Assembly (NCBI GenBank): GCA_001874305.1
Contig: MPCU01000009.1
Span: 1 to 64,000, forward strand
DNA length: 64,000 bases
Direction: 5' to 3'
Origin: Bacteriovorax sp. MedPE-SWde
GTDB taxonomy: Bacteria; Bdellovibrionota; Bacteriovoracia; Bacteriovoracales; Bacteriovoracaceae
How positions within the stretch are numbered: position 1 is the stretch's first letter; the number at the start of each line of letters is the position of its first letter. The notes below the pieces were generated by a model. It did not search any database. It was not told the origin of the DNA and saw only the letters and a program-made list of their open reading frames with translations. Positions 46,340 to 55,289 of this stretch are shown piece after piece. The position numbers and the translations under genes are program-made.

Positions 46340-47104
46340 ATGAAGAAAATACTTATAAGTCTAATTTTATTATCTAGTACCGCTGCTTTTGGCTCCCTTG
46401 AAAAAGGACTCGTCATTGCTAAGAAAATGGAAGCTGCTAATAATGGTTATGTCGGAGAGACATCTACTATGAGACTTGTTCTTATTGACTCTTCTGGAAA
46501 GCAGATAGAGCGTGAGATGGAAGGGAATACTTCGGAACTAAAGAATGTTGATAAAACGATTATGAAGTTTCAAAAACCTGCAGATGTAAAAGGTACGAAG
46601 CTTCTTACTTGGGCACACAAGAATAAAGATGATGACCAATGGTTATATCTTCCATCACTAAGAAGAGTGAAGAGAATTAATTCAAGAAGTAGAGGAAGCT
46701 CTTTTATGGGAAGTGAGTTCTCATATGAAGATCTTGGAAGTCAGTCTATAGACAAGTATACATTCAACTTAAAAGGAACTAAGAAGGTTGATAGTATGGA
46801 TACATGGGTACTTGAAAGAGTTTCAAAGAATAAGAGTTCTTATAGTAAAGTTATTATGTATGTATCTAAAAAATACTTAGCTGCTGTGAAGAGCGAGTAC
46901 TACAATAAGCGTAAAGAGTTATTAAAGGTCGCAATCTTTAGTGAGTTTAAGAAGTATACAGTTAAGAAGAAGTCGTTCTATAGATCTAATAAGATCTTTA
47001 TGACAAATATTCAAAATAAAAAGAAGTCTATATTTACATGGGAGAATCGTAAGATTGGTATGAAGCTTTCCTCTCGTAAGTTTAACAAGAACTCTCTAAA
47101 GTAA
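46340..47104 (+). CDS. LolA-like outer membrane lipoprotein-sorting protein family
   Basis: A 254-residue protein with signal peptide MKKILISLILLSSTAAFG. The family core is clear: KGTKLLTWAHKNKDDDQWLY then LPSLRRVKRINSRSRGSSFMGSEFSYEDL (split here only for length). Members of this LolA-like group often sit next to RND/MMPL exporters, but none is present here. It follows the FHA/AgmX gene by 8 bases and shares its last base with the next gene, so it belongs to the same operon. Confidence 0.82.
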   Translation: MKKILISLILLSSTAAFGSLEKGLVIAKKMEAANNGYVGETSTMRLVLIDSSGKQIEREMEGNTSELKNVDKTIMKFQKPADVKGTKLLTWAHKNKDDDQWLYLPSLRRVKRINSRSRGSSFMGSEFSYEDLGSQSIDKYTFNLKGTKKVDSMDTWVLERVSKNKSSYSKVIMYVSKKYLAAVKSEYYNKRKELLKVAIFSEFKKYTVKKKSFYRSNKIFMTNIQNKKKSIFTWENRKIGMKLSSRKFNKNSLK

Positions 47105-48360
47105 TGAAAATATTAAGTATATTAATTTGTTCTCTCCTTATTTCAAATGTGTTTGCAGATGGAAGAGGGGAGATTTCTTTTTCATATCATCGCTACACAA
47201 AGAAACAAACCAATCAAATTAATGATTTGATGTTTTCTAGCTTTGAGGTTGAAGATAGTGGTGAACTATGGGGTGGCGAGTTTAAACTTGGTATCGTTGG
47301 AAAAGCGAATAGTAAGGATAGGGAAAATAGTTACCTCAATGTCAACGACCTCTATTACTCATTTACGGGACCATTTCTTTCTCGTATTGATGTCGGTTAT
47401 AAAATTTATAATTGGAGTAAGATGGAAGCATTTCATCCTACGGATGTTATAAATGCACGACTTTTAGATAGTGATATTGAAAACTTTGATAAGAAAGGTG
47501 AGTTCTCAATTGTCTTTGATAATGAGATGGAGTTTGGAAATCTAAAAATATATGCTTTTCCATTTTATGAGGAAAGTTTCTTTCCTTCGGCAGACTCAAG
47601 AATAAGTGATGGCGTTAAGCCGTCTAGAGTAAAGCGTGTTACTAAAGATGGTATATCTGATAGTCAGACGACTTGGCAGTATGGAATTAGTCTTGAAAAA
47701 CAGATTGGTGAACTAGACTTCTTACTTTTTGGACTTAAGCATATCGATAGAAATAGACCAATCGTTGGTTATAATAGTTTTACTAGTGTTCCTCTTGTTG
47801 GAAATATTCCAACAGGCGAACTTGCTGCATTTTATTTCGATGTTCTTGATTTAGGTCTTGCGAGTACTTACTTCTTAGAAGATCATGCGTTTAAGATGGA
47901 AGTTTTAAATAGCTCATTTGATATTGAAGAAGGGCAGGTGTTCTTAACAGGTTCTGGACTTCGAAAAGTCGTAGACTACACAACTGTGTCGATTGGCCAT
48001 GAATACCCATACACTTGGAATAACGGGTGGGACTCGACTTTCTTTACTGAATATCAAACAGTTCTTGGTGTCGACTCTGAAACTGCTCAGGAGCTTAGCC
48101 TCTTTCAAAACGATCTCTTTGTAGGACATAGAATTGCCTTGAATGACGCTTTTTCAAAAGAATTTGTCATAGGATTCTTTTATGACTTGCAAAGAAAGAA
48201 TGAGTGGTTGATTAATATTGGCTACGACCAAAGATTAAATGATTTTTGGAAGTTCCATGTTGGTTATAGGGGATTTAATCACGGAGAGGATGATAAGCTA
48301 GGTGTTTATCTTTTAGAAGGTGATGACGAAGTAAGTTTTAAATTATCTAGATTCTTCTAA
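47104..48360 (+). CDS. Outer-membrane beta-barrel protein ending the Glt-like operon
   Basis: A 418-residue protein with signal peptide MKILSILICSLLISNVFA. The mature protein is strand-rich with aromatic girdles (GEISFSYHRYTK, NVNDLYYSFTGPFLSRIDVG, YKIYNWSKMEAFHPTDVIN, VGYRGFNHGEDDKLG) and ends in RFF, a strong barrel-insertion signal. FHPTDVINAR is typical of proteins paired with the LolA-like family. A candidate for the outer-membrane partner of the machine (GltA/B/H-like role, inferred). A terminator follows. Confidence 0.72.
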   Translation: MKILSILICSLLISNVFADGRGEISFSYHRYTKKQTNQINDLMFSSFEVEDSGELWGGEFKLGIVGKANSKDRENSYLNVNDLYYSFTGPFLSRIDVGYKIYNWSKMEAFHPTDVINARLLDSDIENFDKKGEFSIVFDNEMEFGNLKIYAFPFYEESFFPSADSRISDGVKPSRVKRVTKDGISDSQTTWQYGISLEKQIGELDFLLFGLKHIDRNRPIVGYNSFTSVPLVGNIPTGELAAFYFDVLDLGLASTYFLEDHAFKMEVLNSSFDIEEGQVFLTGSGLRKVVDYTTVSIGHEYPYTWNNGWDSTFFTEYQTVLGVDSETAQELSLFQNDLFVGHRIALNDAFSKEFVIGFFYDLQRKNEWLINIGYDQRLNDFWKFHVGYRGFNHGEDDKLGVYLLEGDDEVSFKLSRFF

Positions 48361-48365
48361 TAAAA

Positions 48366-48396
48366 AAAGGAAGCATTATCGCTTCCTTACTTTTTT
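48366..48396. terminator. Bidirectional terminator between the Glt-like and Agl-like operons
   Basis: AAGGAAGC (48367-48374) and GCTTCCTT (48381-48388), loop ATTATC, with A-run before and T-rich tail after. It serves the converging units. Confidence 0.85.
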
Positions 48397-48402
48397 ACTC
48401 TT

Positions 48403-48912
48403 TTACTCTTGTGCCATTACAACAAATTTATACTTTTGATAGCCTGCCTCAGCACAAGTGTGCATTAGCTTTTTAACGTATTTGTATTTTAAGCTCTTAT
48501 CAATAACAAGATTAACCATCCCAGAAAATTTTTCAGCGTTAGGAGTTGTTTTAGCAATTCTCTTAATCTGATTCTTCTTTGTCATTAGCTCGTTATATAG
48601 CGGAAGTATTAATCTTCCTCGTTGACCATAAATACGTCCAGACTTCTTCTCTGTATTTAGAACCTCTTTATCATCAACCCAGATAATATTTGGAGAGACT
48701 TGAACAACAACCCCATTCTTATTCAGTGATTGAGAGGCCGAGTGAGGAAGCTTAATATCTTTTGGAATATTTAAGATTACACCTGTCGAGTCATAGCTTC
48801 TTAATAGGAATACTAATAGGATTACAAGAATATCTAGTAGGGAAGTGATATCGAGATCGATAACGCCCTTCTTTCTTCTTTGTCCTCTATGTCTGATTGA
48901 TCTTTTTCTCAT
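48403..48912 (-). CDS. TolR/ExbD-type motor subunit (AglS/AglQ-like), second copy
   Basis: A 169-residue protein with a basic cytoplasmic start, a single membrane helix ITSLLDILVILLVFLL (residues ~23-38) and a periplasmic domain. The helix has the proton-path Asp found in TolR, ExbD and MotB relatives. It is last in a TolQ-TolR-TolR set on the minus strand. Two different TolR-type subunits behind one TolQ type is the aglR-aglQ-aglS pattern of the Myxococcus gliding motor. Ribosome site AAGG. Confidence 0.82.
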   Translation of the reverse strand: MRKRSIRHRGQRRKKGVIDLDITSLLDILVILLVFLLRSYDSTGVILNIPKDIKLPHSASQSLNKNGVVVQVSPNIIWVDDKEVLNTEKKSGRIYGQRGRLILPLYNELMTKKNQIKRIAKTTPNAEKFSGMVNLVIDKSLKYKYVKKLMHTCAEAGYQKYKFVVMAQE

Positions 48913-48921
48913 TATTTAACC

Positions 48922-49452
48922 TTAGCCTTGCGTATCACCAAAGATGATATTATTAAAAAGCTTCGTGATTTTAATATCACCGCCAGATTTGTCCTTAGTC
49001 CAAATCTCTGGGTCTGTGTCTTTAAGATCTCTTACAGTATCCATTACGCTAATCAGTGTCTCATAAGAAATATTAGCGATAGGCATGAAGATGATCGTTT
49101 CTTCAGATTTATATTTCTTCTTTAGAGAGATTAGTTTTTCTCTCAACTTGTAAAGTTCATATTTACCATTTTCATCTTTACCTACTTTGTAGATTCTTCT
49201 TTCATTGTTACCAGTGTGTAGGGTAAGCCTTGAAGAATAAATCTTTAATGTTAGGTTAAGCTGTTTCTTTTGCTTCTTAGGCGGTTGTCTATTAGAGATA
49301 ATAGGAACATCACTATTAATCTCATATATTTTGACGAAGTTAGATGACATAAGAAGGAAGAAAATAAATATGAAAACCGAGTCTAATATAGGAATTAGAT
49401 TCGGCTTTTCAACAATCTTACTTTTATATTTTCTACTTGGTTTTCTATACAT
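48922..49452 (-). CDS. TolR/ExbD-type motor subunit (AglQ/AglS-like), first copy
   Basis: A 176-residue protein. The one membrane helix PILDSVFIFIFFLLMSSN (residues ~21-38) carries the conserved Asp near 24. The periplasmic part (~45-176) is basic and unlike the second copy in sequence. It is 12 bases after the TolQ-type gene and 9 bases before the second TolR type. It probably forms a proton-driven stator with the TolQ-type protein. Confidence 0.82.
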   Translation of the reverse strand: MYRKPSRKYKSKIVEKPNLIPILDSVFIFIFFLLMSSNFVKIYEINSDVPIISNRQPPKKQKKQLNLTLKIYSSRLTLHTGNNERRIYKVGKDENGKYELYKLREKLISLKKKYKSEETIIFMPIANISYETLISVMDTVRDLKDTDPEIWTKDKSGGDIKITKLFNNIIFGDTQG

Positions 49453-49464
49453 GATAGCTAGCTC

Positions 49465-50115
49465 TTATTTTTCTTGCTTAGTAGTTAGTAGATCCATTAG
49501 CTTTACTGAGAATTCATCAATCTCATTAATGATCTTTTCCGATTTGCTACTTAGGAATGCATGAAGCATCATGATTGTAATTGCAACGAGAAGACCTAAG
49601 AAAGTTGTATTCATGGCCTTTGAAATACCCGTCGCAAGCAATTCAGCTTTTTGAGTTGGATCTGCAGCAGCAACTGCTGAGAATGATTGTATTAGACCTT
49701 GGATCGTTCCAAGAAGACCAAAAAGAGTTGAGATGTTAGCAATAAGTTGTAGGTAGTTAAGTCTTAGCTCAACTTTTGGAATAACTTCTAGTGCTGTAGC
49801 ATCAATTGCATTTTGAATATTATCTGGTTGAGCACTTGCTCTTTTTAAACCACTCTTCAATACTTTTGGAAGTGCAGCTACTGAACCAGAACATACTCTG
49901 ATGGCACCTTGAATATCATTTGATAAAATGTATCTTTGTAGCTCATTCATAAATGAAGAACCATCCACATCCATTTTAAAGCTTAGCTTTAGAAATCTTT
50001 CTATCGCTATAGCAATACCTACTGCCCATATAAAAAGAATGATCCACATGAAAATACCACCACTTTGAAAGAAAGAGGCGATCGTATTCATCATTGTTAC
50101 ACTTGTACCTTCCAT
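49465..50115 (-). CDS. MotA/TolQ/ExbB proton-channel protein (AglR-like)
   Basis: A 216-residue inner-membrane protein with three helices (~16-36, ~120-145, ~170-192). The family core is LNYLQLIANISTLFGLLGTI then QGLIQSF, and MNTTFLGLLVAITIMMLHAF. It heads the three-gene motor unit with a strong site (AAGGAG) before ATG 50115. With the two TolR-type proteins it should form the stator that powers the FHA/AgmX machine encoded convergently. Confidence 0.88.
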   Translation of the reverse strand: MEGTSVTMMNTIASFFQSGGIFMWIILFIWAVGIAIAIERFLKLSFKMDVDGSSFMNELQRYILSNDIQGAIRVCSGSVAALPKVLKSGLKRASAQPDNIQNAIDATALEVIPKVELRLNYLQLIANISTLFGLLGTIQGLIQSFSAVAAADPTQKAELLATGISKAMNTTFLGLLVAITIMMLHAFLSSKSEKIINEIDEFSVKLMDLLTTKQEK

Positions 50116-50183
50116 TATTTAACTCCTTAAAAATTACTTTTTTAAGTTTATTTTAATGGATAAAGCGATAACTGTTTGAAATT

Positions 50184-50207
50184 AAAAAAAGGGGCAGAAA
50201 CTGCCCC
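50184..50207 (-). terminator. Terminator of gmhA
   Basis: On the minus strand GGGGCAG/CTGCCCC (50191-50197 and 50201-50207) with a TTT loop runs into seven T (50184-50190). Confidence 0.88.
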
Positions 50208-50234
50208 GAATATGAACTCGATGTATTTATTGAA

Positions 50235-50816
50235 TTAGTAGTTTTCTGGAAAGATTTGTCTTTCGATACCTTCGATAAAAGTATGAATGATTTTAATGTG
50301 CATTTCTTGGACTCTATCAGAAACATTGGCCTCAATAACGATAGGGAAGTCTACAATATCCTTCATTTTCCCACCGTCTTTTCCAAGAAGGCCTATTACT
50401 TTCATTCCCTTGGCATGAGCAGACTTAACAGCTTCAAGACAATTAGGTGAATTTCCAGATGTTGAGATTGCTAGAAGAACATCTCCTGGTCTTCCTTGTG
50501 CTTCAACATATTTTGAAAATACAAACTCAAAACCATAGTCATTCGCAACACAAGTCATATGGCTTGGATCACTGATTGACATCGCCGATAATGCTGGACG
50601 ATCTTTTCTAAATCTACCTGTTAGCTCTTCTGCAAAGTGCATTGCATCGCACATTGAGCCACCGTTCCCACAACTAATGATTCTTCCGTCAGTATTAAGC
50701 GTCTTAACCATTGCATCGGTAGCGGCTTTCATAACTTCAAAGTTTTTTGAGTTATTTACAAATTTTGTTAGTGCGTCTTGAGCGCCTGTAAAGGCTTCTT
50801 GAATATAGTTAGACAT
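50235..50816 (-). CDS. gmhA: Phosphoheptose isomerase (SIS domain)
   Basis: Converts sedoheptulose 7-phosphate to D-glycero-D-manno-heptose 7-phosphate for LPS core. The 193-residue protein has the SIS core with GRIISCGNGGSMCDAMHFAE near residue 45, TGRFRKDRPALSA, and LLAISTSGNSPNCLEAVK near 110. ATG 50816 has the ribosome site AAGGATAGGAAAAAGC. A TTG 21 bases upstream is not needed. It is transcribed alone between two terminators. Confidence 0.92.
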   Translation of the reverse strand: MSNYIQEAFTGAQDALTKFVNNSKNFEVMKAATDAMVKTLNTDGRIISCGNGGSMCDAMHFAEELTGRFRKDRPALSAMSISDPSHMTCVANDYGFEFVFSKYVEAQGRPGDVLLAISTSGNSPNCLEAVKSAHAKGMKVIGLLGKDGGKMKDIVDFPIVIEANVSDRVQEMHIKIIHTFIEGIERQIFPENY

Positions 50817-50835
50817 GCTTTTTCCTATCCTTGGC

Positions 50836-50861
50836 AAAAAAAAGCCCCAAATTAATGGGGC
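50836..50861 (-). terminator. Terminator of trxA
   Basis: On the minus strand GCCCC/GGGGC (50857-50861 and 50844-50848) is followed by eight T (50836-50843). Confidence 0.85.
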
Positions 50862-50871
50862 GACTTATTAA

Positions 50872-51195
50872 CTATGCTAGTTCTTCTAAAGATTTTTTGA
50901 TTTCTTCTTTTGGTTGAACACCAACAAGAGTCTTAGCAGCTTGACCGTCTTTAAAGAAGATCATTGTTGGAATTCCACGAATTCCATATTGTTGAGCTAG
51001 CTCATCATTTTCGTCAACGTTAACTTTAAGGATTGTCGCTTTTTCTCCAAGCTCACCTGCTACTTCATCAAGAACTGGTCCAAGTGTTCTACAAGGTCCA
51101 CACCACTCTGCCCAGAAGTCTACTAGAACTGGTTTCCCAGACTTAAGTACATCTGCTTCAAAAGTTGCTTTGTCTGTTTTTCCAACTGCACTCAT
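50872..51195 (-). CDS. trxA: Thioredoxin
   Basis: General thiol-disulfide reductant of the cytoplasm. The 107-residue length is classical. The active site is DFWAEWCGPC near residue 30, with the cis-Pro loop RGIPTMIFFKDG near 75. The start ATG 51195 has a near-perfect ribosome site (GGAGGAAAT). An ATG 36 bases upstream would add a tail without a ribosome site. Confidence 0.97.
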   Translation of the reverse strand: MSAVGKTDKATFEADVLKSGKPVLVDFWAEWCGPCRTLGPVLDEVAGELGEKATILKVNVDENDELAQQYGIRGIPTMIFFKDGQAAKTLVGVQPKEEIKKSLEELA

Positions 51196-51239
51196 ATTTC
51201 CTCCAAGGGTCTTATGCCCCATTTTATTCATTATGATAT

Positions 51240-51268
51240 AATGTATATTAATATATCACAGGTCACAA
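51240..51268 (-). promoter_or_regulatory. Candidate promoter of trxA
   Basis: On the minus strand TTGTGA (complement of 51263-51268), a 17-base spacer and TACATT (complement of 51240-51245), about 45 bases upstream of the trxA start. Confidence 0.4.
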
Positions 51269-51362
51269 ATTGTATAGTTTGGGTGAGTAAATCACTTTAA
51301 CCTAGAGTGCAGTGCAGAAAATACCTGCTTTCTCTTAATATTCAATAGGATAGAATGTTATT

Positions 51363-51860
51363 ATGGATAGAAAGTATTTATTAGAATCAGCGATTAAAGT
51401 AGCACGCTTCTCAAGACTCCTTGCGAAGGCCATCGATTTATTTATCGTAATAGTACTTTCGGTCTTTTTCTATCCAGGTGGAATTATCCTATCTCTCTTC
51501 TATATGACAGTTGCAGACGCCATTCAGGGTGGTCAATCAGTGGGAAAGAAGTTTATTGGCTTCTCTGTAATCTCACTTGAAGATGGAACACCTTGTTCAG
51601 TAAAGCAGTCATTTATTCGAAATCTGCCAATAATTATTCCTCTTTTCTTTGCGATCATCCCTCTTTGGGGCTGGATCATTGCTGTATTTATCGGTGTTCC
51701 TTTCATAGCCTTGGAAGTTTACCTTCTTTATAAGCTAGACTCTGGACACAGACTTGGTGATGTAATGGCGGACACAACAGTGATGGCCAATGACGATACT
51801 TTAACTCGAATTAAGAAAAGAAAAACGAGTTGGTATGAGCCAACGCCTGAAGTTAAGTAA
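51363..51860 (+). CDS. RDD family membrane protein
   Basis: A 165-residue protein with the RDD layout: a basic start then ARFSRLLAKAIDLFIVIVLS (the R...D pair lies at the edge of helix 1). GGQSVGKKFIGFSVISLEDG and further hydrophobic helices follow. GHRLGDVMADTTVM near the C-terminus is the usual D of the family. Function unknown, possibly transport or ion exchange. It converges on msrC with an 8-base overlap. Confidence 0.85.
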   Translation: MDRKYLLESAIKVARFSRLLAKAIDLFIVIVLSVFFYPGGIILSLFYMTVADAIQGGQSVGKKFIGFSVISLEDGTPCSVKQSFIRNLPIIIPLFFAIIPLWGWIIAVFIGVPFIALEVYLLYKLDSGHRLGDVMADTTVMANDDTLTRIKKRKTSWYEPTPEVK

Positions 51861-52320
51861 ATGCCAGTTTGAGAATATTCTCAAGAGCTTGCTTATCTAC
51901 GTCATTAAAAGACGCTACATCAGTACTATCAACATCTAGAACAGCATGAAGCTCTCCATTTATCATTAAAGGTACAACTATTTCGGAAGTGCTGGCCGCG
52001 TCACAAGCTATATGATTTTCTAACTCATGGACATTTTCAACTACTTGGGTTTGCTCGCTCTTGGCGGCGACTCCACAAACCCCTTTTCCAAAAGGTATTC
52101 TTAGGCAGCCTAGGGTTCCTTGGTATGGCCCAATAACTAGCTGATTCTGCTTAACTTTATCTACGAGATAAAAACCACACCAGTAGTAATAGTCAAACTC
52201 ACTTTTTAGTAGACAGCTAATAGTTGCCATTTTTGCGATGATATTTTCTTCTCCTGCGGTAACTGCAGCAATGCTCTTTGTTATATTTTGGTACTTTTTT
52301 CGCTTTTGTGCGCTGTCCAT
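51853..52320 (-). CDS. msrC: Free methionine-(R)-sulfoxide reductase (GAF domain)
   Basis: Reduces free Met-R-sulfoxide. The 155-residue GAF protein keeps all three redox cysteines: GCLRIPFGKGVCG gives two and ENHIACDAAS the third. WCGFYLVD and GELHAVLDVDSTDVASF complete the family pattern. The ATG at 52320 has AGGAGAAAGATC, so upstream in-frame codons to 52410, which run into the polA start, are not used. It is divergent from polA. Confidence 0.92.
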   Translation of the reverse strand: MDSAQKRKKYQNITKSIAAVTAGEENIIAKMATISCLLKSEFDYYYWCGFYLVDKVKQNQLVIGPYQGTLGCLRIPFGKGVCGVAAKSEQTQVVENVHELENHIACDAASTSEIVVPLMINGELHAVLDVDSTDVASFNDVDKQALENILKLAFT

Positions 52321-52394
52321 GATCTTTCTCCTAATACTTAACAAGACCTGTAATTCAATGTACATTTGAGTGCCAATCAGAGGAGATTTGTTAC

Positions 52395-55067
52395 ATGTCA
52401 CAAAAATCAAGACTTATCGTCGTAGACGTATCCAATTTTATATTTAGAGCATTCTTTGCAGTTAGGCCTTTGACTGCGCCAGATGGAACTCCAGTAAATG
52501 CGGTTCACGGTGTTCTTTCAATGTTCTTAAAACTGCTTTCGCAATACAGGCCGACGCATGTTCTTATGGCACGAGATACTTCTGGTGGCTCATTTAGAAA
52601 CGAAATGTATGAAGAGTATAAAGCAAATAGAAGTGCACCTCCTGAGGACCTTGTACCTCAGTTTGCATTAATAAAAAGACTGATTGATGAAATGGGTCTA
52701 AGAGATTCTTCGCATGAAGACTATGAAGCCGATGATATTATTGGAACAGCTGTTACTCAGTGGAAAGATAAGTTCGATGAAATTTTGATTGCTTCAGGCG
52801 ATAAGGATTTAATGCAGTTTGTGGATGGAAACGTCAAAATGCTCGATACTATGAAGGATATTACATATGATGCATCAGGTGTATTCGAGAAAATGGGAGT
52901 TAAGCCTGAGCAGATTGTAGACTATCTTTCAATGGTTGGTGATAGCTCTGATAATGTTCCTGGGATGAGAGGAATTGGTGCAAAGGGCGCAGCAAAACTA
53001 TTAGCTGAGCATGGAAGCTTCGATGCTTGTGTTGAGGCTAAAGACACTTTTAAAGGAAAGAAGTTAACAACAGCTTTTTCTGAATACCTAGATGATGCTT
53101 ATCTTTCAAGAAAGCTCGTTCAAATTGTTACAGATGTTGATCTAGGCCTAACTGCTGAAGAAACGGAAAGTGGCTTCTATCCAAATGATAACCTAATTGG
53201 GTTTCTTAAAGAACTTGGCTTTAATTCTATGATTAAAAGAATGGAAGACATGAAGTACCAAATGGCGCAAGCTGATCAGATGGGTGAAGGTGAAGAAGCT
53301 CCTTCGATGGATGACTTATTTACACATAATATTGTTGATAACAAAGAAAAATATTCTACATTATTAGAGTTATTAACAAAAACATCTGAAGTTGCAATTC
53401 AAACAGAATTTGATTCAGAAGATATTTATACACGTAAATTAATCGCTATCAGTTTCAGCTTTGATGATGTCTCATCTCACTTCTTAAAAATAACAGAAGA
53501 TAATTTTGAAGAGATTTATCAAGCACTATGGGGACGTGAAGATTTAGAAATATCTTCGGAACATTCAAAGCGAGAAATTTCTCTTCTCTACAGAAATGGA
53601 AAAACTTATAAAGCGAAGAATTTTGATATTGTTCAAGCGCATTATGTATCTGATCCAGGGCTTAATCATTCAATTGAAAGTCTGGCCAGCTCTGTAAATG
53701 TTGTTCTTACAAAACTAGATAAGAAAGTTAATTTTATAACTGATTTAGAAGACGAAGTAGCGGCTAAGTATAGTGGGAATAGAGCGATTACTATTCACAG
53801 AGTCTCTAAGGACTTGAAGCCACAGTTAAAGGAAAAAGAGCTAGAATCAATATATTTTGAAATGGATAAACCCGTTCTTGAGATTCTTACAAGAATGGAG
53901 TTTGAAGGAGTTCGTTTAAATATTGATTTCTTAAAGGAACTTGAATCTGAACTACAAGAAAAAATTGATAGTATTCAAGCAAAGATAAACTCATTTAGTA
54001 TAAATGAAGTTAATCTAAACTCACCAAAACAAGTGGGAGAGTTACTTTTTACGGAGCTTTCTTTTCCAGTAGTTAAAAAAACAAAAACAGGTTTCTCAAC
54101 AGATTCATCTGTTTTAGAAGAATTAGATTCTCAAAATATAAATGAAGTTCCCGGATTAATTTTACAGTATCGTGAGTTAGGAAAAATTCTTTCAACTTAT
54201 GTAAAAGCACTACCTGAGCTTGTTAACTCTGAAACAGGAAAACTTCATACAAACTTTAATCAGCACGTTGCTCAGACGGGAAGATTATCTTCAGTTAATC
54301 CTAACCTTCAAAACATTCCTATTCGTTCAGAAACAGGAAGAAGAGTTAGAAAGGGGTTTATAGCTGGTCCTGGAAATATTCTTCTTGCTGCCGATTATTC
54401 ACAAGTTGAGCTAAGGCTACTGGCACACTTTTCGCAAGATCCAACAATGGTAAAAGCATTTAGTGAAGGACTTGATATTCATGCTCAGACAGCAAGTGAA
54501 ATAACAGGTCATTCTTTAAGTGAAATAACATCTGCGGAAAGAGGGAAGGCTAAAGCTGTAAACTTTGGTCTTATGTATGGTCAGTCATCTTTTGGACTAG
54601 CAAAGGCGCTTAAGATTTCTCGTAAAGAAGCTAAGAGTTACATTGAAAAATACTTTGAAAGATTTTCTAAAATAAAGGGCTACCTTGATTGTTTAAAAGA
54701 GGAAGCTGAGAAAACAGGTTACTCTATAACGATGAATGGTCGAAAGAGATACCTTCCAGAAATTAACTCTGCAAATAGAACTATCAAAGCTAACGCAGAA
54801 AGAATGGCAATTAACAGTCCTATTCAAGGAACTGCAGCAGATATAATTAAGCTAGCTATGATTAAGATTGATAGTGAGATTAAAGCACAAGGTCTAAAGT
54901 CTAAGATGTTACTTCAAGTTCATGATGAATTAATATTCGAAGTTCCTGAAGATGAGCTTGGAGCAATGAAGGTGCTTGTTAAAGAGGGAATGGAAAATAT
55001 CGTCTCTCTTTCAGTTCCCTTGAGTGTCGATATGGGAATTGGCGTTAATTGGTTTGATTTAAAGTAA
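52395..55067 (+). CDS. polA: DNA polymerase I (5'-3' exonuclease and polymerase, proofreading site lost)
   Basis: An 890-residue protein. The N-terminal flap/5' nuclease domain (1-~300) has DYEADDIIGT and DKDLMQFV. The C-terminal polymerase has motif A ADYSQVELRLLAHFSQD (near 665), motif B RGKAKAVNFGLMYGQS (near 716) and motif C QVHDELIFEV (near 841). In the middle domain, the E. coli exonuclease block FDTETDS reads IQTEFDS, the later Asp positions appear as Glu or are absent, so 3'-5' proofreading is probably gone, as in Taq polymerase. Site AGGAGATTTG. Confidence 0.95.
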   Translation: MSQKSRLIVVDVSNFIFRAFFAVRPLTAPDGTPVNAVHGVLSMFLKLLSQYRPTHVLMARDTSGGSFRNEMYEEYKANRSAPPEDLVPQFALIKRLIDEMGLRDSSHEDYEADDIIGTAVTQWKDKFDEILIASGDKDLMQFVDGNVKMLDTMKDITYDASGVFEKMGVKPEQIVDYLSMVGDSSDNVPGMRGIGAKGAAKLLAEHGSFDACVEAKDTFKGKKLTTAFSEYLDDAYLSRKLVQIVTDVDLGLTAEETESGFYPNDNLIGFLKELGFNSMIKRMEDMKYQMAQADQMGEGEEAPSMDDLFTHNIVDNKEKYSTLLELLTKTSEVAIQTEFDSEDIYTRKLIAISFSFDDVSSHFLKITEDNFEEIYQALWGREDLEISSEHSKREISLLYRNGKTYKAKNFDIVQAHYVSDPGLNHSIESLASSVNVVLTKLDKKVNFITDLEDEVAAKYSGNRAITIHRVSKDLKPQLKEKELESIYFEMDKPVLEILTRMEFEGVRLNIDFLKELESELQEKIDSIQAKINSFSINEVNLNSPKQVGELLFTELSFPVVKKTKTGFSTDSSVLEELDSQNINEVPGLILQYRELGKILSTYVKALPELVNSETGKLHTNFNQHVAQTGRLSSVNPNLQNIPIRSETGRRVRKGFIAGPGNILLAADYSQVELRLLAHFSQDPTMVKAFSEGLDIHAQTASEITGHSLSEITSAERGKAKAVNFGLMYGQSSFGLAKALKISRKEAKSYIEKYFERFSKIKGYLDCLKEEAEKTGYSITMNGRKRYLPEINSANRTIKANAERMAINSPIQGTAADIIKLAMIKIDSEIKAQGLKSKMLLQVHDELIFEVPEDELGAMKVLVKEGMENIVSLSVPLSVDMGIGVNWFDLK

Positions 55068-55073
55068 AGATAT

Positions 55074-55098
55074 GGCCTACCTAGAGTAGGCCTTTTTT
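55074..55098 (+). terminator. Terminator of polA
   Basis: GGCCTAC (55074-55080) and GTAGGCC (55086-55092), loop CTAGA, then six T. Confidence 0.92.
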
Positions 55099-55205
55099 GT
55101 ATGTACTTAGCACTGCGTAAGATAGGATTACAGCTGTTTACGCTTAGGAACCTACAAATACATCTTTATAACTCGAATATATGAATATTTTTTAGAGCGC
55201 TACCC

Positions 55206-55240
55206 TTGACACTAGTGATATAGATATCCTCTTATAGAGG
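55206..55240 (+). promoter_or_regulatory. groESL control region
   Basis: TTGACA (55206-55211) is a perfect -35, but -10 candidates (TATAGA, 55233-55238) sit 21 bases away. A small inverted repeat CCTCT-TAT-AGAGG (55228-55240) overlaps the -10 area and could be an operator or 5'-end hairpin. No complete CIRCE element is present. Confidence 0.35.
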
Positions 55241-55289
55241 AAAACAAACTAATCAAAGATATACAAAATAACTTCTATGGAGGAAATTT

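Noticed and set aside
55107-55115. TTAGCACTG resembling half of a CIRCE heat-shock operator upstream of groES
   Set aside because: The matching GAGTGCTAA half is absent at the 9-base distance, and the site is ~175 bases before groES, directly behind the polA terminator.
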